Source: Actinomycetes bacterium (GTDB lineage Bacteria; Actinomycetota; Acidimicrobiia; Acidimicrobiales; Acidimicrobiaceae). Taken from it: a stretch of 32,112 nt of DNA. The number at the start of each line of letters is the position of its first letter. Positions within the stretch are counted from its first letter, which is position 1. Location: the NCBI GenBank assembly GCA_021786375.1, contig JAJYNL010000008.1, positions 1 to 32,112 on the forward strand, read 5' to 3'. The position numbers and the translations under genes are program-made. Below are positions 31,123 through 32,112 of the stretch, piece by piece. The notes under the pieces were generated by a model. The model was not told where the DNA came from and did no database searches. It saw only the letters and a program-made list of their open reading frames with translations.

Positions 31123-31171
31123 CCTGGTGGCCGGAGCGACCCGACTCTTGTGACTAACGAGGAACTGACGA

Positions 31172-31957
31172 GTGGACGAAGCAGCTTTTTTCAAGCAGTT
31201 GGACGGGAGATCGTTTCTGGCGGAACCCTCCACCGTCGGGCCATGGGCGCCGGATGCCCAGCACGGCGGCCCTCCTTGTGCATTGATCGCCTCGGCCATC
31301 GAGGAGGCGTCGGCGGCTCCTGGGACCGAGCTTTCCAATCTGTCCGTCGAGTTCCTGAAGCCCGTACCACTTGGAAAGCTCGATGTTGATGTCCGGGCGG
31401 TCAGGTCGGGGTACAAGGTGGCGCTCTACGAGGCGGAGCTTGGAAATGAAGACGGTCCCTGCCTGCTTGCGCGGGCATGGCGCACGCGACGAGAAGAGGG
31501 CCGGGCTCCGGAGGTTTCGCTGGCCGAGCCGATGGGACGTGACCCTGCGGGCCTTCCTTCGGCCGACCTCTACCAGTTCCCTTACATCGCCCAGGTCGAC
31601 TGGCGTTTCGAAGAGGGGGCCTTCGCCGATCCCGGTCCGGCCGTGGTGCATGCACGCCCACGGATTCCCTTGGTGCAGGGCCGGGCGATGACCGGTCTCG
31701 AGGCACTCCTGGTCATGGTCGATTCCGCCAATGGTTTTTCGCAGGAGCTACCTATGGACCGCTACATCTATGTTCCGGTCTCCTTGCTTGTCAGCCTCGT
31801 CGCGCATCCCGACCCTGGCGGGTTCATCACCTTCGACTCGCATACCCGCATCTCCTCGAGCGGGATGGGTATCACCGAGACGACGATCTCTCAGGCAGGG
31901 AAGTTCGTGGGCTCAGCAATGCACACTCTCTACGTGGAGCCCAGGAAGCAGCCTTAG
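31172..31957 (+). CDS. TesB-like acyl-CoA thioesterase family protein
   Basis: 261 residues from GTG at 31172 with GAGGAA upstream. It has the two-hot-dog layout of the TesB-like superfamily: an N-terminal half with WAPDAQHGGPPCALIASAIE and LSVEFLKPVPLGKLDVDV, and a C-terminal half with YVPVSLLVSLVAHPD and MGITETTISQAGKFVGSAMH. Function is predicted as hydrolysis of acyl-CoA or related thioesters. It follows the FAD-linked oxidase after 49 bases and may be cotranscribed, which would fit a lipid-related role; this is inference. Confidence 0.88.
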   Translation: MDEAAFFKQLDGRSFLAEPSTVGPWAPDAQHGGPPCALIASAIEEASAAPGTELSNLSVEFLKPVPLGKLDVDVRAVRSGYKVALYEAELGNEDGPCLLARAWRTRREEGRAPEVSLAEPMGRDPAGLPSADLYQFPYIAQVDWRFEEGAFADPGPAVVHARPRIPLVQGRAMTGLEALLVMVDSANGFSQELPMDRYIYVPVSLLVSLVAHPDPGGFITFDSHTRISSSGMGITETTISQAGKFVGSAMHTLYVEPRKQP

Positions 31958-32005
31958 CTTGGATCCACCGACCCGGCCCGTCAAGAAGGAGCTCATGAAT
32001 TAGAA

Positions 32006-32073
32006 AAGTGCCCCCTGAGCTGGTAGAATAGCAGTTATTACACAGCCGCTAACTACCAATCAGAAAGGCACTT
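32006..32073. repeat. Short inverted repeat near the right edge
   Basis: AAGTGCC at 32006-32012 and GGCACTT at 32067-32073 are perfect 7-bp inverted arms 54 bases apart, in a stretch more AT-rich than the rest of the window. They could belong to the left end of an insertion sequence or to an mRNA leader. A TAGAAT box at 32024-32029 may be a -10 element. Confidence 0.45.
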
Positions 32074-32076
32074 CCT

Positions 32077-32112
32077 GTGAGTCGATTCTATCTTCGCCAA
32101 AGAGCCGTAGAA
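32077..32112 (+). CDS. Possible 5' end of a gene running off the right edge
   Basis: GTG at 32077 opens a frame of 12 codons (MSRFYLRQRAVE) to the window end. AGAAAGG lies about 8 bases upstream as a ribosome binding site. The lower GC content and the inverted repeat just upstream suggest an acquired element such as an insertion sequence, but a transposase cannot be shown from 12 residues. Confidence 0.35.
   Translation, partial: MSRFYLRQRAVE

Overview
This is a GC-rich bacterial chromosome segment, most likely from an uncultured or little-studied actinomycete, with Acidimicrobiia as the best guess. The evidence is the ClpS–DUF2017 pair, a heme A synthase beside an ABC-2 exporter, a SenX3/RegX3-type two-component pair, frequent GTG/TTG starts, several candidate leaderless promoters, and a secreted protein built from 42-residue repeats with the 'DGGIFTFGNA' signature that I associate with that class. 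The taxonomic call is inference. There is no rRNA and no CRISPR array.

Left part (1–3.9 kb): the first 252 bases are the N-terminal part of a minus-strand gene that runs off the window and contains seven perfect 18-bp repeats. A malic enzyme with an ACT domain follows, then a terminator, tRNA-Phe and tRNA-Asp. A stretch of about 650 bp shows no gene. Next come a secreted GH25-like protein, whose stop codon was moved by a 22-bp tandem duplication, and tRNA-Glu.

Middle part (3.9–18.5 kb): a long run of minus-strand genes holds a protein fusing a peptidase-S51-like domain to the C-terminal part of cysteinyl-tRNA synthetase, an alpha/beta hydrolase, two Gfo/Idh/MocA oxidoreductases (one with an extra unknown N-terminal domain), DUF2017, ClpS, heme A synthase (ctaA) and an ABC-2 exporter pair. 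On the plus strand are serS and a short succinate dehydrogenase membrane-anchor operon. That operon starts with a 42-residue membrane protein, then has sdhC and sdhD but no sdhAB. A second GH25-like secreted protein with the 42-residue repeats follows. A translationally coupled minus-strand operon then encodes a soluble sensor kinase, a response regulator and a Fur-family repressor.

Type IV secretion-like locus (18.6–24.4 kb): seven plus-strand genes lie head to tail, most with 4-base start/stop overlaps. They encode a DUF6112-like two-helix subunit, a VirB6/TrbL-like multi-spanning protein, a membrane protein resembling the SCO6880 type, a VirB4-like ATPase domain, a VirD4-like coupling ATPase, a FlgN-like coiled-coil protein and a 58-residue protein. 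No relaxase, integrase, attachment site or VirB8/VirB1 homologue is visible. The locus therefore looks like a chromosomal secretion apparatus rather than a conjugative element. It is the most interesting system in the window.

Right part (24.4–32.1 kb): a minus-strand operon encodes a channel-like membrane protein, a MoaD-like sulfur carrier, a 46-residue helical protein and a NatA/NatB-type ABC exporter. On the plus strand are an MFS transporter, an FAD-linked oxidase of the alkylglycerone-phosphate synthase/GlcD type and a TesB-like thioesterase. The last 110 bases are more AT-rich and may be the left end of another element or gene.
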